Shown here: positions 8,641 to 22,120 of the stretch, piece after piece
Numbering within the stretch: the stretch's first letter is position 1
Layout of the letters: every line of letters begins with the position of its first letter
Assembly: GCA_027574665.1 (NCBI GenBank)
Contig: CM050652.1
Location: forward strand, 42,498,307 to 42,562,306
Direction: 5' to 3'
From: Rhynochetos jubatus
Taxonomy: Eukaryota > Chordata > Aves > Eurypygiformes > Rhynochetidae
Length of the DNA: 64,000 bases
Notes under the pieces: model-generated
Database searches by the model: none
The model's input: the letters and a program-made list of their open reading frames with translations, nothing else
Told to the model about the DNA's origin: nothing
Made by a program: the position numbers and the translations under genes

Positions 8641-11600
8641 TCTGGCCTGCTGCTTCTTTGAGTGCCTTCCCTGGTACTGGGGAGGGTGGCGAGACCCGCT
8701 TGCAGGGTGGCCGCCAGCATCCGTGTTCCCCAGCCCAGCCCCGGGACCCCCATGTCCTGCCTGCATGGGGACCTGCCCCATCTCGGCGGTCCCGGGCCCG
8801 GAGATGGAGCGTCTTGCTGGGCTGGGGCCTGGGCGCGTGTTTCTCCCATCACCAGTGGGTATTACCCCGAGACGGCTCACAGAGGGACAAAAAATGGTCA
8901 AATTCCCCCTCTGTTTCTCCCTTGATGAACACACATTTCAGACTGAAGACTTATTGTGGGATTTAGCCCTAAAATTGCACGGCAACTCTCTGCTGTAAAA
9001 CAACTGCGTGGTCTAGCTCTGATACCCTGTCAGGGAATTTTACTCCCAGTGCTCTGGCAGAGACAAATTTAGTAAAGTAAGTAAGAACAAACCACAAGGA
9101 TCTCTTTCACAATCCGCGAGGTACATTTCACAATACTCAGAAAGCAACATAAATCTGTTTGCTCCTAACACATTTGGTCCCTCCATCCGGGATGAAAATC
9201 TGTGACTGTTTGCATCGGTCTAGAAATAGCCAGGTCAAGCCTTTGTGAGGTTCAGAGTTAACAATTATTTCCTTCCAGGCACTAAATCTAACCGTACCAT
9301 GAAAAATTTCTAGCCCTTTGCACTTCTCTAGTTGTAATCCAAAACTTTTCTAACCCCAGAAAAAAAAAAAAAAGAGAGAGGTGAGATGGAGGGATGGGCT
9401 CCTTGGGTGCATCCAGAAATGTCTCCTCTGATAAACGTCCCGAGTGGGAAGGGATACACACCTCACCAGCACGGAATAAGGACGTATTTGCCATTTGTGT
9501 TTATGTTGTTAGCGATGGGTGGCCCAGGGGTCTGGAAGTGGCATTTCACCTCTGATAAATCTTGCACTTGAACCCAGCCCAGCTTGGTCGTGTCACCAAA
9601 AGTTACCACCTGACTGCTCGTTGGCAGCCTCTCCGAACTGAGGACGAAGGAAGCCTAGCTTAGGGACGGCTGCGTCCTCGGACCTCACCGAGGGCACATC
9701 CCAAAAGGCTGCCCAGGAAGCGAGGGGGCTCCTACCTGCCTGAGCCGCTGAGCTAGGCAGCAGGCAGCGGTGCTTCTGACACGGGGCAAGGCCAGCCTGC
9801 CCCTCCCGCGCAGCTGCCCTCAAAACCACTTTCTGCCTTTGCTGTGTAACCCTGGGGAAGCGTTCTCTTGCCGGCAGAGTAATTCAGGTGGAGCCTTTTC
9901 CAGAACGGGCTTTCGGTGTGTATAGAGAGGTCCCAAACAATCATCGGGCAGAATGAGTGGTTTGAAAACCCTGGATTGAGATCGTGCAGAGGTACAAACA
10001 TCATTGCAGATGCTTCAGGAGTGTGAAAGTGCCTTAACTGGAACATAGTCTTTCTCGGTGACGGTTGATCATTTCCCGAGCCTCCTGTTCATAGAAATCT
10101 TTGCTCGAGACTCTGAACGTCCCCGGTTTTATTCATGATTTCTCACACATTGCTGCACTGCTGCAGTGCTCACCCCTCTTGACCAAAATACCATCCCAAG
10201 GGTTCTGCTTATGGCCAGGATCTGATACAGTGCAGATCATTTGAAATGATGGTTTAAAACGAGCTAAGCTGGAGGACTTTCAGCATTTCATTCTGCACTG
10301 TGCTGACCTTGGCAAGCGATCTCCTGTGAAGTATGCGGAGTAACACTAGCAAATCACATGTTGGTAATGTACACCTCTCTTTGGCTGGCAGACATTTTAA
10401 GAGTTGCAAAAAGGTCAATACTTCTGAGAAGTAGCTTTTCAGAGAGCGAGGAGAAGTATCCCGCCTGTGGGATGTTTGTCCGCAGCCCCCTCAGTCCTAC
10501 CGGACGAGGTTACAATCTGAAGGGTTTGTTCTACATGCCAAGAAAACAAACTCTTAATTACAGGACATCTATAAACAAAGCTCCCGTGAACCAAAATGTG
10601 CTGTAATCCCTGGAAGGAGTGGAAGTTCATACCGTGAAACTACCTTTAGCTCGTGGGTTGGAAGAGCAACGTGTAAAAATGCTGCTGTCTCGGGAGATAC
10701 GATGTTATGGTCAGACTTTGCTTATTTAATAATAATAGTAATGTTAATAACAGGAACTGAAAATAAAGAGTTGTATTCTATGTGAAAAATGTTCATTTGA
10801 GGAAGGCTGTTCCCACAAACACATGAGAAGATGATGGTCTAGAAAACCCGAGCTTCGTCTCTCTCAGCTCCTGCTACTTGGCTGAGTGCTGCAGCCTCTG
10901 GGATGGCGTGCAGCAATCTCCCAGGCAGGTGAAGGGATGCCTCATAGTGTCAGAATAATGTAACACATAAGCTGCAAGTTTTCTGACTGTCACTCACTGC
11001 AATGAAGGGCATAAATCTGTACAAGTTTAAAAACAAAATTAATCTTTTGTTTTAATTGTAGCTCTGAAAATCATGCTTTCTTGGCTTATATTCTGACTGA
11101 GGGAGGCAGCTTGCTTTTTGCGTGTGTGAAGACCTTCTTTTATCTTTTACCTTTCATTAAGAAACCAAACAGATCTTCAGTGAAATACATATTTTAAACT
11201 CAGATCAAAAGACTACACTACAAAACTAACATAGGAACCTAGCGAACATCTCTTAAACATAACATCAGGAAAATTTCGACTCAAGGAAGGAAGAGATCTA
11301 ACGTACAGTTTGCAAAACAATGATGTTCATCACGATGTTTTTAGTCACTTATATCTTTTTATAATGCAGATGGTTTGAGTTTGTGTATTGTCTCCAAGTA
11401 GGAAAAATCCTGCTCGCTTTATGTTTGTATTTCTGGGTTGCTTGTGTGGAAAACACTCATTTTCCCCGTAGGAAAAGACAGATCTCTTTCTTCTCCTGTG
11501 GTAAAGTTTAAAAGTGATAAACTACTAATAGTTAGTTCTTGGAGGATGAGGGGGTCTTAATTCATACTATTTGTCAAAATATGCCTAGGAACACTCCAAA

Positions 11601-14600
11601 TTCATAGGTGCATTTCAGGGAGAAATACAGCATCTTTGCCTTCCCAGTGCAGCCTGTATGTCAGGAGCAGTCAAACTTAACTACAGCAGGCAGCTGACTT
11701 CTCCCCACCTCAGACCTCCTCCCTCCCCTCCTCCTCCTCTGCAGAGCCCCTGACTCCCTCATCACTCCTCCTTGCTCCTCTCAGCTGGACCTCGGGGTCC
11801 CGCAGGAGGACCCGCAGCTGGCCAGCCGATGACTGCTGACCTCTGGCAGGCTCTGCGCAGGGTAGCAGCTTTACAGCTGGCCACAACTGCCATCCTGGCA
11901 ACTGAAGGCCTAATGAGCTGGGCCAGCTGGAGACTGGGCTGGGATCCCGCTGGCTAATTTGACCCTGTGTGAGGGATGGAGGAGTTCATCCCCAAAATGT
12001 GGAGCGGACAAGCAGTGCATCTGTCCTGGTGCTGCCCTGGGGCATCAGGGCCAGGGTCCTGCAGTCAACTGGATTAGTGGAATGAGTGAAAAAGAGCCTG
12101 CAGAGCTGTCTTGCTTGTGCTCTGAGTTTTCTGCTGAGCATTAGCTTAGGCTTCACTGGACACCCTCTTTGCCCTCGCTACATCTCATGCTGTCCTCTCC
12201 ATTCAGTCCAAGAGATACACCCATCCACCAGTCCAGGGCTGGACTGAGGGAGTTACTGCCCTTCCCAAACAACATGTGACACGTTTTCATTCGGCAGGCG
12301 CCCCACTTGCCTTCCCGCATAAGCATCCTGGCTGCTCACGGACTCATGCCAAACCCACTGCACTCCAGAGTCCAGCTACGTTCTCAAAGGTCTTCTGCTT
12401 TCTGCCCCCCCAGACCAGCTGATAGGCACCATCTAGCCCCAGAGTCTGGTTTTATTTTGGACATCAGCAACATTTACGGACTGCCTGGCAATCTGCTGGA
12501 AGATGGTGGTGGCTATGATGCCAAGGGCATTGCTCAGCTATGCTTGAAGGAGGTGATAGTGGGCACGAGATACGAGGGCCAGCAAGGCCAATGAGATACC
12601 AGAAAGGTAGTTCAGTGTGTGTATTACATCAAGTGCATTTGAATCTGATACTGTCTGAGAGGCCTTCAAAGCTGGAGTAGCAGCAGGGGAACAAATGTGC
12701 TAAGCAAAAATTAAATCTTACAAAGAAGCCCTAAAATCTTTATATTTAATTTTTTTTTTTAAATGAAGTGCCAAATCCTACTGCTTGCAGTGGGACTCGG
12801 CTACCTAGCAGGAAAAGGTCTGTCTGGAATATAAAACTCAAGCTGGTATGCCTGTTACGTATTATAGGGAGTAAAAATGTGGACTAAATCAACTTTGACT
12901 TCAGCCCATTGCCTCTGATTGCTGGATTTCACAGAATGTATTAAATTATTAAATCACTAACTCCTTAATTAATGGTGAGCAAACAGTGACTACAACTTCA
13001 ATTACACCTGTGTACAGGTCCATGCAAAGACCTCATTAGCAAATGCACCACTGTTCCAGCTAGAGGTTCATTTTTTTTGTAAGTGCAAGATGTCGTGGGT
13101 TTCTTTTTTTTTTTCTTTACCAGCATGAGAAAATAAGTTTGGGTGTGGGTTTTTTCTCCTGTCCAGATCATAATGCTTTGAAGAAATAGAAAGACAAAAA
13201 GTATTTTCATTTTGAAAAGTATTTATTTCTCCAATTGCTGTTTTGCAGCATCTTCAAATTGAGCTAATAGTGTAATTCTGAAACTCACTGCCTGAGTGCG
13301 TTGAAAAGCAGAGGAGGAAATGTCTCTACTGGCTATGATGAAGATGTATCCGAAATATATCTCTGAAATCCCTTCCCAAAAAACTAAGGCTTATGTGTAG
13401 ACTTGTGGTAAACACCTTTATAGGCAATAGATAGCAAATATTCTTTCTTAAATTTAACTGAGTTATCTCAGTGATTTGAAAAAGTAGCTTTGAAACCATT
13501 AAAACCCCTCAGAGGTGGTCTTGCAGTAGAGTCAGTCCAGCATCCGGGAGGTGGGTGCCTTTGCTCTGGTCCTGGCTGTTGTTACTCTCTCTTCCTTGGA
13601 TAGTATCAACTTGTTATTAGGAGCAGACCACCAAACTCCCTTCTCACCTGTGCGTATGCCCATCACAGGCTGTCCTTCTGGCCCTACGACTCGTGTCATT
13701 AAAGTTGCAAATTAAGCAGGTGGAAGTCCTTTGGGCCTCTTCTTCTCAGGTATATATAATGCTGGGAGCTCCCAAGGGTGTAGGTGGTTTGCTTAGCTGT
13801 GAAGCTCTAGCAAGAGGAGAAGCACTGGCCTCCTGGTCATGTGTAGGACCTCAGCAGTGAAAACTTGAGGAGCCCTTAAAATAGTAAGTTTTGAGCTCAT
13901 AATCCCTGTATGATTAAATGGGGTTTTTCTTTGGGCCTCATCCTGGGTTTAAGCATCCACTCCTGTCTTGCTTGCAGACTCGATGAGATTGCCTGCCTGG
14001 TCGCAGGGTACTGTAGGAGTTTGACCCTGTCATATGGCTGGCCGAGGAACACACATCCCCTGCAGGTGTCCTATGCAGTGGGAAAGGGGATGCCTTGGTA
14101 GCCTGAAGCTCTTTGATTGCTGGAAATGTGGGTGGCTTAACACCGAGTTGTGGGAAAAGTGACTGTCCTGTAAACTGGGAATTCCCTTCGGAAGATGCAC
14201 CCAGTGACAGAAAAAAGGGGCTCCTGCTGAAGCCGGCAAGGTGAGCACTGAAAGCTGGGAGGGCAGTTGCTGTCACACAGGTGTGTACGTGGCCACTCAG
14301 TGTGGAGTAAAAGGATGGTGACTCTGGACAACTGGGAAAAAGTTTAATAACTCTAAAATCCCCCATGGTGAGCATGAAGTAGAGCAGAAACCAAGTAAAC
14401 AAGGGCCGAAACAGCTGTGTCTTGCTAGTGCCCGAAATGCACATTTTCCACAGGGCACACATTTCTTGCATGTTTATCGCCTGGGTGAAATACAAAAATG
14501 ACTGAACTTTGAAATGTGAAACTTGTTATTTCTAAACTTCCTAATAAGCAGGACAGCGAAAGCTCCTTTTAGAAAAGTGCCTGTGAGATTAGTCTTCTCA

Positions 14601-16860
14601 GCAGAAGCGATCTGCTCTGAGGGGGGTCTCCTGACCGTGTCTGTGTCCCCACCTCTCTTTTCTGTGGAAGATAAGGACTATGAGAAAAAAAAAAAGTATG
14701 TGTGTTGGTGTACGGGCATTCTTTAATACATCATTTCAGCAGTGCCATACTTCCTTACACTCCTATGTATAAAATGAATAGTCCTATTTTTAGTACTGCT
14801 TTTATTCTCTTTTTTTCTAGCTATAGAAAGCTTCATTGTTTATAAACAATGCACTTGGTTACATGAATAAGTTTGAATCCATTTTGGTTTAATATCTATG
14901 GAAACAAATCCATATCTTCGTGTAAACTCTCTTTTAATCAGAAATAGCGTACTAAAAAGTACAGCTAGTCAGCTAAGTTTATTCTTGCCTCAACTACGCT
15001 AAAACCCCAGGAGTTTCACCAGGAACAGATTTGGCCCAGAAGGCCTAGAATATAGTTACAATATATTCATTTTCTCATGCCTCAGAAATGGACTGTTTAT
15101 GCGCCAAGCTGTAAAGTGATATTCGTGATGACTGAAGCCTGAACAACATTAAATTATCCAGATCCTCTGCTCCAAATCCTCTGGTATCCGAAACTGTTCC
15201 TTTCCTTTCAAAAGGAGGGGGCTACTGCTGCTGAGGGTAAACAACGTCAGGGGCACAGCTTTAGTACTCGAGCTTAAATAAGGACTAGCCTAGCTAATAC
15301 TGAGGATTAACTGCAGGGGCCCTGGCTCTAAGGAGCTGCCCCAGCCCTGAAGGCTGCCCAGCTCCCTCCCCACCAGCTCTGCCTTCCTGCTCCTGCACCA
15401 GAAGCTTCTTGGGTAGACCCTTTCAGCTCAGGGACTCTCGGGAGATTTGCTGCACCACCCCCCAAAAAACCCTTTTGAGAGGAATTTTTCTTTAAATGAA
15501 AAGTGCTGTGGAAAATTGCTTTTTATTGCAATTATAATGGATACAACGGTTCACACAGCTTGCAGCGTGCTTGAGAGCCAGAGCCCACACTCTGTTCACA
15601 CACTATGGAATATCAAGTACAGTCATGTTTTCTGTTTTATTTGGCCATGATTTCCAGAAGAAGGAGCTTGAAATTATGCTCACAATAACTGCAGTGATTT
15701 TTTCAATGGTCTTGAATGCCAACCAGCTCTTAGTAAATACCAGGATAAGTAGTCAGTGCAAGGAGTTCTCGAAGATCTACTGCTCTGGAGCCTAATCTTT
15801 TTTTTAAACTTTGCCCATCTGTATACTTTAAAATAGAGTATAGTCAGAGAGAAAATTTTGCTGAACATACGATAAAACCATTCACTTATGAAAACAATTT
15901 TCACAATCATTTAAAAGAAATTACTGTGTATAAGATCTTACAGTAAGATGGAATCAAGTTTATTTTTACACCCTTTTGAACCAGTGGAAAACCTATGCAC
16001 AGGTAAACTTACACGTGCAAGTTTTAGCGAGTTCAAGGCTTAAAAATAGAGGCAAAGGGTTCCTTCTTTATGATTATAGTGATCTGGGGGAAGGAAGAGA
16101 AACAGTATGTAAGTATTACCAGATTATTTATGTAAGCTGACATAGGACAACTTCGTCTGGAGACTGGTCATCCTATGCTTGACTGACTCTTCAACCCCCA
16201 ATTAATTTTTATTATAAATCATCCAGGCATGTCGAGTGTAAATGTCTGTAGTGTCTCTGGCAAAGTGTTTCCACAGTAGCTTTATTATCGTATTGCTGTA
16301 GGCAACTGTTTTGGAAAGCTCAGGAACTTCACTGGAAGACTTAGAGGCTTGTGGCAGTCAGTAGCTCTTCAGGGATGAGGTTCTACATGTTTTATGCATG
16401 TGAAGAGCTCTCTGATTCTGATCTTGAAGGTCGCTTGGTCAAGAGTTGTGAGCAGCACCTATAACTCCTCTCATTCCAGAAAGTAATGTGCTTGCAAAAT
16501 ATGTAGTGTTTTATGAATGCTTTTAGGGTCCTGTTTCTTTTTTCCTTTAGAAAAAGAGAAAAGCAGCATATAACCTGGTTGAACATACCAGTTATCTGAG
16601 AGCTGCCTGCATTGTGAAAACTAGAGCAGCAAATGAGCATTGCTCCAACACTGAACAGTCCTGGGGCTTGGCTGAGCCTTCTGTCACACGCAACACGAAG
16701 CTGCTGATCCACACAGCATGGTCTTCCCTGCTGTTGCCCTATAGTGAATGCACACCTGGGATGGAGATTTCAAACTGCAGCATTTCTGTCTGCTTGGCGT
16801 ATGCCTGTGCTGCCTTGTAAAATATGCCAGGAGGCCTGCAACACTCAATATGTCGTGTAG
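8641..16860. other. Intergenic, no gene recognised
   Basis: After the MYF5 poly(A) site the sequence becomes AT-richer and CpG-poor. Open frames are short or lack any recognisable domain. Visible structure is minor: an A-run at about 9360-9374, a pyrimidine-rich tract at about 11700-11745, and a perfect 18-bp palindrome at 14834-14851. Enhancers may be present, but nothing in the sequence proves it. Confidence 0.6.
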
Positions 16861-16861
16861 A

Positions 16862-17066
16862 ATAGTTTGGGTTGGAAGGGACCTTTAAAGGTCATTTAGT
16901 ATCCCCACCCTGCCAGGATCAGGGACATCTCCAACCAGATGAGGCTGCTCAAAACCCCATCCAACCTGACCTTGAATGCTTCCAGGGATGTAGCAGCTAC
17001 TGCCTCTCCTGGCAACCTGTTCTGGCATTTTGCCACCCTCATTGTAAAACATTTCTTCCTTAAATC
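16862..17066 (-). mobile_element. CR1 LINE 3' fragment, degraded
   Basis: The stretch starting AATAGTTTGGGTTGGAAGGG and running through CCCATCCAACCTGACCTTGA to TTTCTTCCTTAAATCC is the well-known reverse complement of the CR1 3' tail. The element is therefore inserted in minus orientation with its 3' end at the left. It is strongly 5'-truncated and has many substitutions, as usual for avian CR1. Subfamily not assigned. Confidence 0.85.
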
Positions 17067-20000
17067 CCATGGGTCAGTTCTGCCCCAATTGGTGGGCTCC
17101 ACTACACACAGTGTCGTTTTCTGTCCTGATAATTCAACATCTTCTGATGCCATGCATGCTCAGGTAGGACTCGGCCAGGTCCTGAGCTGGCTTTGGTGCT
17201 GTTCTGCATGGCAGACCGACAGACCTGGGTTCTAAATTAGAGCTGGAGGTGGGGAGAGGAGCTTCTGGATTAATTTTGACACTTGTAATTCTCCCACTGC
17301 AATGAAATGAAGCAATTGGTAAGAGAATGGAAAAAAAAAAATCCAATCCATATTGAAAGCATATGCTGCACATCCCAGCCAAATGTGACTGAAATAGCTG
17401 TAGTCTGAAAATTGAAATTTATAAGCATAAGACTGATCCAGCAGAAAATATAACGCAGCAATGCTTATAAACCTAGAAATAACTCAGTAGCACTCAAAGG
17501 TAACAGTACTACCATCTATTTTCTTTTGGTCTGAATAGAAGCGCTACCTTCAAGTGACACACTACACTCACGTGAGGTTTCACTCCCTCTGGCTTCTCCA
17601 GAGGAGGCTGCTGCAGCTGAGGCCCTTTTGGGTGCAGGAATTCAAAGCTGAAGAACCCTTTTTCCAGTGGGATTATTTTTATAAAGCTCTGTGTGTGTGC
17701 TGGAAAAGCAATTTATTTTGTCACTAACATGGGATAAAGCATCATTATGCTACTCAGCTGTCACTGCGGAGTATTTGGAAATGGTAAATCTATTTTGGGC
17801 CCAGAAGTAGTTCTAATCATGGAAAAAATCTTTCTAGTCTGAATAAAAGATTTAGGAAGTGCAGGACAAGTCTGATTTGGTTTTGGGTGTTGTTTTTTTC
17901 CCTCCAAAGTTCTGAAATTTAAGGGACAGATTTTCTAAAGAATGTTTCTCTAAGATGTTGCAGTGCAGAATTCTAAATATGACTTCAAAAAGAAAAAAAA
18001 TCAGCTGTACTATTTAAAGCATGGAAATCCATAGGAGTTAGGCTCTTTTCAAAGTCCTATGGCAGGCAAATGCTCAAATTCTCCAGTGGGGTTAGGTGTT
18101 TAAATACATTTGAGACTCAGACTGCAGAGCCACAGGTGGGATTAGGGATCCCCAGTGCCAAGTGTGCCTAGCTTTACAGAACTCTGTAAATACAGGAAAT
18201 TCGCAACATGCAGAGAGGCACCTGGGCCCCACTGTAATGTCTGGGAACACATTATGCAATGCAGGGTTCTGCTTAAATAGCAGGAAGAACTTGATGAAGA
18301 ACATGCTTTACTTAAATGTCTTAATCTGGATTGGAATATAGTGTCTTTCCCCAGTCAAGATTTTTCTTTCCTGTGCCTGAGCTCTGCATTTCATGGTTTA
18401 AGCAGGAATAAGCACTTCATTTACAAAGTAGAAGGGGATGTGAGGTGGTTGACCTTTTATGAAATAGGTTATCACAGCGTTGACTTGTGTGAAGACAAGT
18501 CTCTGCCCTTTTCTGCCTATATCAAAGGGAGCACTTGGATTAGGAGAGAAGAGGTTGTTTTGGGGCATGGTGTCTGCAGTGAATATTTGAGCTACTCCAC
18601 TGCAGGGCCTAAACCAGGCTGTTCTTTCTGCAGCTCGCAGGATGACTTTGGCTCCTCAGACATTTAATTTGCCCCTAAACCAGCTTCTTGCTTCCCTTTT
18701 CCCCAGGTTGTGGGGTGGATGAATTGTGTGGCATATGATCCCTTTTTCTGAAGGGCTCTGTGGGATTTTTTTGGTCATGTGGGTGGAAGCACAACTCGTA
18801 CATGGCTAATCTGCTGGTGTTCTCCAGCCTGCCATAAGAGCACACTCAGTCCTGTGACAAGACCACTCCTGTGTGCTCGGGCACGTGATGGGAGCAATCT
18901 GCTCATCCTGACTTTCATATGTGTCCCTTGTGTGATGACACCCTTACTATGGTCACACAGGAGGCAAACTTCCCATCATGCAGAACAGGCAGGGTTAGGA
19001 CTTAGAGCCCACAAAAGCCTTCCCTCCAGGCTGCATGGATACCCTGGACCAAGAGCTTTGCAACCTCCTGTTGCTGCAGAAGGTGGATCTTTGCTCTGTT
19101 AGACTGCAGTCCCTGCAGCAGGAATGGCCGCTGATGCTGCTGTGGCCTGGGAGGGAGTATGAGCAGTGGCCACAGCGAGGTCCTAATCCACCACAACTGT
19201 TTGCTGAGTGTCTTAGGTAAATGTTACTAGACCTTCTTGTTTTCTAGAGGAGGTCTCCTTGGCAAACCTGCTCCTCCTGGGGCAAGCTGGAGCTCTAGGA
19301 TGATTGCAGCAAAGCTGATAAATATCAAGTGTACGTACTGGAATAGCAATGTATAATTACTTATTCTCTGCCTTTGTCGAGCATGGGAGGAGGTCTCTTT
19401 CCGATGGTGACCATGTACTTTGGATAGGCGTGTCCAAGAAAGATGAGCAGGTTTGAATTTATCACACAGAGTAGCTGCTGCAGCCACCCAGATGACTGAA
19501 TGAGAATCAGAAATCTCTGCTGTTGAACTGAATGATGAGTCTGTGGGGGAGCAGGTTAACGAACAGAGGGTGCAGTGGCATTGGCAGTTAGCTCAGGCAC
19601 ACATGCTGGAGCATGTTCTTGTGTTCTGTCAGTTAAATTACTGAGAGCATCCAGCTGCCAAGCGCAGTGTTGCTGGGACATGCTGTACAGACTGGGGAGC
19701 GCCCTGGGATCCTGCAGCACAGTGCAGCATGCAGTGTCTTTTTTTCCAGTGCTCGAGTAATTGTTAGCTTGAATACCCTCGGAATGAAGGTGTGTGTGGG
19801 CAGCCACTCGTGGGGATTGCTGAAGGCTACTGCAATATCCAGGCTGATTTCTTTTGTCTGCTCTCTGCACCATAGGCAGTATAATTTGGCATGATTCCCT
19901 ACATGCCTGTACTTTTCTGGCACCAGTATTTGTCAATTTTTTAACCTGTATGCTTTAAAATCTTGTGACGAAGTCACTTGAAGTGGTGGCAGTCACCCAT

Positions 20001-21660
20001 GTGAGATTCCTGGGAGTTTGCACATTTAAGGATGCTAAAGCAGCAAGGTCCATCTCACAGTATGTGGGATGCTTCTAACTGCTGGTTCTGCTCATACCTG
20101 CTTGTCTCTTCCCCCAAAGGAAAAACTGCTTGAAAAGTGTACACTGCCTTAAATCCATCTGCCATTAGCAATGCGTGACAAAGAGCCAGGCTGCTGCTGG
20201 TACTTTTCAGAAGTCATGGAGTGGCAGCAAATGCACAAAATGATTTTCCATCTGAGTCGCTGGGGAAATGGATTAATGAATGTAGATGCTCTCCTCATGT
20301 TTAAACTGAGTCCTTTTTTTTTTTCTGCTGCTTCCCAATCTTTTCAAGTAGAAATAATGTTAATGCACCAGATGGTACCATCTCTCCAAATTATGGCTCC
20401 TTCGATGGTCCTATTTTGAAATTTTGGACTCCAAGGGTTTAAACTGTCTTTTAATCTCATTCTCACATTTTCCAGGACTTTGTTCTGCAAGTATTAGGAA
20501 TTATGTAAAGACAGGCAGAACTAAGTTCATTATATGTCTCCACTCTAGCTAGGAAATGTCTGCATCTACAAAGAATTTACCAGTCAAAATCAGCTCCGTG
20601 AATGATAGGAATATTTGAAACAAAAAATAAAAACTGAACCTGGCTATTTAGAATGTGCTTTAAAACTGCAAACAGGAAAACGGTTAGTAATGGACACTCT
20701 TCAGGGAACTACAGAAAGGCACAGAAATCTTCTTTATACAGTGGCAAATTAAAGGGCATTGAGTGCCAAACCCCACCCTGGGACATGAGCCAGACTGTCC
20801 TGACCATGGGCTTGCTACAGCCCATGAAATTGTAATTTATCAATTTAAGAAATCATATTTGTAACTCGATTCATGGCATTGATAAAGCTGTGGTCAGGTG
20901 TCCTGCAATTGTCATCCCCAACCTGATTTTGCACCAAAACTTCAATCAACTGCATGTTCCCCTCCCCTTTGCATGTACTGATTGTGTGCTAGGCTGCTAA
21001 GTGTCTTTTGTGACAGTAGTTGTCCAGAGCAGAACTGCTTACCTAGGAGGAGTAGTTTGATCCAACCATCCATTTTCTGGACTGTGTAGTAGTACAGGGT
21101 AAATCATGCTATGACTCTAGTCACACAAGGAGTAAAGGGCCATGCAAAGTGGGTATGAACATGGGACGGCAGCGGTCATTTGCCTCTTTTGGGGAAGTGG
21201 GTGATGTGGGAGCTTCTCTGGTTGGGATTCAGGGTTACCAGGGTGTGTGAAACAAGGTGAGATGAGAAAGAGCACTGTCAGGAAGAGCAGGCTTCCAGAA
21301 ATGTCCTTGTGGAAACTGAGGCACTGGTAATTGCTGGTACCCTCAGGGTTATCGACATCTGAGGGATTAAATTGAAAAATTGCATCTTTGGTCTTAAATG
21401 GTTAAAAAGAAGGATTTTCCTAGCTCCCGTGATGCTTTTGGGATCTAGTCCTTGGATCTTGCCTCTACTTACAGGCACCTGAATACCTTAGAAAAATCTG
21501 TCTGTAAAAATCTCAGTAAAACAGAGTATTTCTGTGCTTGGCCAGCTTACAATGGCATGGGCTCCCTGCTGAAGCTGGGGGCATGCATTCCAGGTGTGTG
21601 CCTTGGGCTATAGAAGCAATAACTTGTGGGTTTTGGTACCATACATTGCAATGAAGTTTT
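17067..21660. other. Intergenic, no gene recognised
   Basis: I see no coding exon, RNA gene or recognisable repeat in this stretch. A palindromic E-box, CTCACGTGAG, lies at 17567-17576. The longest open frames (about 100-126 codons) have no domain and no codon signature. Confidence 0.55.
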
Positions 21661-22120
21661 AGAATCACAGAATGGTTTGGGTTGGAAGGGACCTTAAAGA
21701 CCATCCAGTTCCAACCCCCCTGCCATGGGCAGGGACACCCTCCACTAGACCAGGTTGCTCAAAGCCCCATCCAGCCTGGCCTTGAACACTGCCGGGGATG
21801 GGGCATCCACAGCTTCTCTGGGCAACCTGTGCCAGTGCCTCACCACTCTCTCAGTGAAGAACTTCTTCCTGATATCCAATCTAAATGTTCTCACTTTCAA
21901 TTTAAACCCATTACCCCTCATCTTGTCTCTACATTCCCTTATAAAAAGTCTCCCCCCACCTTCCTTGTAGATGCCTTTCAGGTACTGGAAGGCTGCAATA
22001 AGGTCTCCCCGGAGCTTACTGCAGGCTGAACAAGCCCAACTCTCTCAGCCTGTCCCCATAGCAGAGGTGGTCCAGCCCCCTGACCATCTTCGTAGCCTCC
22101 TCTGGACTTGTTCCAACCAG
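21661..22120 (-). mobile_element. CR1 LINE 3' fragment, well preserved
   Basis: It begins with AGAATCACAGAATGGTTTGG, the reverse complement of the CR1 3' terminal repeat region. It continues through the familiar CR1 segments (GGGCAACCTGTGCCAGTGCC, TTCTTCCTGATATCCAATCT, CAGCCTGTCCCCATAGCAG) to about TCTGGACTTGTTCCAACC. About 460 bases are recognisable in minus orientation, 5'-truncated. It is clearly the youngest-looking of the four CR1 copies here. It contains no intact reverse-transcriptase frame. Confidence 0.93.

Larger units (their letters stand above)
1..8900. other. Broad CpG-rich domain over MYF6-MYF5
   Basis: From the window start to roughly 8.9 kb the sequence is GC-rich with frequent undepleted CpG, including the intergenic part and both genes. 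After that it drops to ordinary AT-richer, CpG-poor DNA. Such multi-kilobase CpG-rich blocks are typical of developmental regulators held as Polycomb-bound, hypomethylated valleys. That chromatin state is inference. The edges are approximate, judged by eye. Confidence 0.7.

Noticed and set aside
13938-14495. 185-codon minus-strand open frame downstream of MYF5
   Set aside because: No recognisable family or repeat protein. Likely a chance open frame.
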